This document shows positions 61,564-64,000 of a DNA stretch of 64,000 nucleotides, in pieces (the first letter of the stretch is position 1; every line of letters begins with the position of its first letter). The DNA lies in the NCBI GenBank assembly GCA_965223825.1, contig OZ245018.1:1736001-1800000 (forward strand), read 5' to 3'. A program made the translations under genes and the position numbers. This DNA is from CAJXQU01 sp965223825 (GTDB lineage Bacteria; Pseudomonadota; Gammaproteobacteria; CAJXQU01). A model generated the notes under the pieces. It ran no database searches. It was not told where the DNA came from and saw only the letters and a list, made by a program, of their open reading frames with translations.

Positions 61564-63765
61564 TTATTTTCCAACCAACTCAAAATCAATCTTCTTCTCG
61601 TCCAAATCAACCCGTACCACTTGCACACGCACACGATTCGCAAGTCTATAAACACGGCCTGATTTTTCACCTTTAAGGCAATGGCCGACTGGATCGAAAT
61701 GATAGTAGTCATGTTTTAGGTTCGTGACATGGACTAAACCTTCTACATAAATATCATCGAGTTCGATAAACAAACCAAACGACGTGACAGCGGAGATCAC
61801 ACCGTCGAATTCTTCGCCGACCTTGTCCATCATGTATTCACATTTTAGCCAACTCACAGCATCACGCGTGGCTTCATCTGCACGGCGTTCATTCATTGAG
61901 CAACTTTGTCCAAGCTCGCGCATGTCTGATTGGCTGTAGTTAAACCCGTTGCTGGTTCCAAAACGCACGAGATGTCTGATCGCGCGATGGACGAGTAGAT
62001 CTGGATAACGTCTAATCGGTGAAGTGAAATGTGTATACGCATCAAACGCCAACCCAAAATGACCGACATTTTCAGGGTGGTAAACTGCCAGTCGCATACT
62101 GCGTAATAAAACAGTTTGAATTAAATGCTTGTCCTCGCGATCTTGAATTGAACTTAAGCATTGGGCAAAATCTTTAGCTTTAACTTCGTCGCCACCACGT
62201 AACGTGACACCGAGTTCATTAAGAAACGTTCGCGTATCATTAAGCTTCTCGGTGTCAGGTGTTTCATGAATTCGGTATAACGCAGGAATTTCATTTTCTA
62301 ACAAAAAATTCGCTGCAGCGACATTCGCCGCCACCATAAATTCTTCGATCAGTTTGTGCGCATCATTACGCGTGCGCGGAACGATATTTTCAATTTTTCG
62401 ATTTTCACCGAAAAGGATCTGCGTTTCGTTAGTTTCAAAGTCGATCGCACCACGAACACCGCGTTGTTTCTTAAAGAGTCCGTAAAGCGTGTACAAATCA
62501 TCAAGGTGAGAAACGATATCCTTATGTTTTCCACGTAATTCGTTATCATTATCGATCACAATCGACGCCATGTCGGTGTATGTTAGACGCGCGGCTGATC
62601 GCATGACACCTTCAAAGAAGCGGTGTTTTTTTACTTTACCTTGTCCGTCCAACGACAGCTCGCAAACCATGCAAAGTCGATCGACCTCTGGATTTAAAGA
62701 ACACAAACCGTTGGATAAAATTTCCGGCAGCATTGGAATTACACGATCTGGAAAATAAACCGACGTGCCACGATTAACCGCTTCATGATCGAGCGGCGAA
62801 TCAACCTGCACATAATGTGAAACATCCGCGATCGCGACGAGTAATCGCCAACCTTTGCCTTGCCGCTCGCAATAGACCGCATCGTCAAAATCACGCGCGT
62901 CTTCACCATCAATCGTGACTAATGCCATGTTGCGTAAATCTTCGCGTGGGAACTGTGTACCGAGCTTATCTTCTTCGTTAACTTGATCGCTAAGATCAGC
63001 AATTTGTCGATCCACTTCATGCGGCCAAACGGTCGGTAAATCGTGCGCTCTGATCGCCACTTCGATTTCCATTCCCGGCGCCATATGATCACCCATAACT
63101 TCAGTGATCTTGCCGATGGGTTGTCGATGTTTATCCGGTTGTTTAAGTAACACTGCAACGACGATTTGACCGCTTTTTGCGTCACTACTATCGTCTTTTG
63201 GAATAAGAATATCTTGGTGAATACGTTTGTTGTCTGGTACGACAAAACCCACGTTATCTTCTTTAAAATAACGACCAACAACTTGCTCATTCGCACGTTC
63301 AAGCACTTCGATCACCGCACCTTCAGGACGGCCGCGACGGTCAAACCCAGTTACGCTAACAACCGCACGATCGCCGTGCAGCAACATGCGCATTTGTTTA
63401 TTTGAGAGAAAAACGTCATCACCGCCTTTGTCAGGAATCAAGAAACCAAAACCGTCAGGATGGCCCATAACGCGACCGGGGATCAGATCGACTTCATCCA
63501 ACGGCGCATAGCCGCCACGTCGATTAAAAATGACTTGCCCTTGACGCTCCATTGCTCGCAAGCGACGCTTCAGCGCGACTAACTGTTCTTCTTCCTTGAT
63601 GCTCATTGCCGCAGCGATGTGCTCAAATTTGCACGGCCCATCGCTCTCTTTTAGATGCTCGAGGAGTAATTCTCGACTAGGAATGGGGTTCTCGTATTTC
63701 TGCGCTTCGCGCGCATAGTGTGGATCTTGTTTTTTTCCGTATTTTTTGTTCTTTTTCATTGACAC
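61564..63765 (-). CDS. rnr: Ribonuclease R
   Basis: 733 residues. A helix-turn-helix-like N-terminus (LLEHLKESDGPCKFEHIAAA) is followed by two cold-shock domains, then the RNB catalytic domain (about 255-585) with ITIDGEDARDFDDAVYCERQ and the Asp cluster, DRVIPMLPEILSNGLCSLNP and FTSPIRRYPDLLVHRAIRHL, and a C-terminal S1 domain (EFDGVISAVTSFGLFIELDD). It lacks the long Lys-rich tail of E. coli RNase R but is otherwise complete. It degrades structured RNA 3' to 5'. Monocistronic here; divergent from tRNA-Leu. Confidence 0.95.
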   Translation of the reverse strand: MSMKKNKKYGKKQDPHYAREAQKYENPIPSRELLLEHLKESDGPCKFEHIAAAMSIKEEEQLVALKRRLRAMERQGQVIFNRRGGYAPLDEVDLIPGRVMGHPDGFGFLIPDKGGDDVFLSNKQMRMLLHGDRAVVSVTGFDRRGRPEGAVIEVLERANEQVVGRYFKEDNVGFVVPDNKRIHQDILIPKDDSSDAKSGQIVVAVLLKQPDKHRQPIGKITEVMGDHMAPGMEIEVAIRAHDLPTVWPHEVDRQIADLSDQVNEEDKLGTQFPREDLRNMALVTIDGEDARDFDDAVYCERQGKGWRLLVAIADVSHYVQVDSPLDHEAVNRGTSVYFPDRVIPMLPEILSNGLCSLNPEVDRLCMVCELSLDGQGKVKKHRFFEGVMRSAARLTYTDMASIVIDNDNELRGKHKDIVSHLDDLYTLYGLFKKQRGVRGAIDFETNETQILFGENRKIENIVPRTRNDAHKLIEEFMVAANVAAANFLLENEIPALYRIHETPDTEKLNDTRTFLNELGVTLRGGDEVKAKDFAQCLSSIQDREDKHLIQTVLLRSMRLAVYHPENVGHFGLAFDAYTHFTSPIRRYPDLLVHRAIRHLVRFGTSNGFNYSQSDMRELGQSCSMNERRADEATRDAVSWLKCEYMMDKVGEEFDGVISAVTSFGLFIELDDIYVEGLVHVTNLKHDYYHFDPVGHCLKGEKSGRVYRLANRVRVQVVRVDLDEKKIDFELVGK

Positions 63766-63877
63766 TCTTTTTATGGTCAGGTAGATTGCGCGTCCTTGAT
63801 TGACGTATTGCGATCAGCAGGGGCATCTTAGCCCGCTTAACTTGCAATAGAAAGGAGTCATTTCTTTCCTGATCAGG

Positions 63878-63964
63878 GCCCAGGTGGCGGAATTGGTAGA
63901 CGCGCTAGCTTCAGGTGCTAGTGGCCTTCGGGCCGTGGAGGTTCAAGTCCTCTCCTGGGCACCA
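63878..63964 (+). tRNA. tRNA-Leu (CAG)
   Basis: 87 bases with encoded CCA. The acceptor stem is GCCCAGG/CCTGGGC and the anticodon arm CTAGCTTCAGGTGCTAG has anticodon CAG. There is a class II variable arm (TGGCCTTCGGGCCG), and the T-loop is GGTTCAAGTCC. Confidence 0.95.
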
Positions 63965-64000
63965 TTTTGAATTCCAGAGACTTCCAACAAAATCTCTAAG

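Overview
The window looks like the chromosome of a methylotrophic gammaproteobacterium. Two things point there. First, the gene order UDG-uvrC-pgsA-(EamA)-tRNA-Gly-tRNA-Cys-tRNA-Leu matches the uvrC-pgsA-glyW-cysT-leuZ order of Escherichia coli and relatives. Second, about 17 kb (43.8-61.0 kb) carries a bacterial tetrahydromethanopterin (H4MPT)/methylofuran formaldehyde-oxidation island: fae, mtdB, mch, fhcBADC, mptG and accessory biosynthesis genes. A Methylophaga-like or methanotroph-like gammaproteobacterium would fit. No methanol or methane oxidation genes lie in the window, so the genus cannot be fixed.

Layout. 0-6.9 kb: an envelope repeat protein cut by the window edge, an N-acetylmuramidase, a large soluble duplicated-sensor CheW protein, a membrane acyltransferase and a small orphan. 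6.9-10.6 kb: a Pat-type protein lysine acetyltransferase divergent from an HDAC-family deacetylase. 10.6-15.6 kb: a bufferin (copper-binding RiPP) operon bufA2-bufB-bufC led by a spondin-domain protein and preceded by a two-component system. Four TCAC repeats at an exact 11-bp period lie in front of the operon, and two more lie in front of the regulator gene. 15.8-21.3 kb: an MDR oxidoreductase, then a cupredoxin / GGDEF-EAL / DUF3034 / truncated-haemoglobin cluster in which the GGDEF-EAL gene is frameshifted. 21.3-22.9 kb: a gene-poor, repeat-rich remnant with an XRE regulator and its probable operators, next to three tRNA genes. 23.4-27.4 kb: EamA, pgsA, uvrC and a family 5 uracil-DNA glycosylase. 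27.7-42.2 kb: a FadL porin broken by an in-frame amber codon, a VWA/acidic membrane protein pair, a MerA-like flavoprotein with a TVP38 protein, a cytochrome b561-type protein, a serine acetyltransferase-like enzyme, an ArsR regulator, and a TetR-RND-LolA-like-DUF1302-like export operon. 42.4-43.7 kb: ffh.

43.8-61.4 kb is the C1 island. Fae condenses formaldehyde with H4MPT, MtdB oxidises methylene-H4MPT, Mch hydrolyses methenyl-H4MPT, and FhcABCD moves the formyl group to methylofuran and releases formate. The remaining genes (mptG, pabB, an amino acid kinase, a COG1548 protein, three ATP-grasp enzymes, a CitG-like protein and a HisA-like protein) would make the two cofactors. The window closes with rnr and a tRNA-Leu(CAG).

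All calls are from reading the sequence and translations; no database search was run. Several disruptions (an extra A at 19231-19234, an extra A in an A7 run at 22563-22569, the amber codon at 28099) could be real decay or assembly error.
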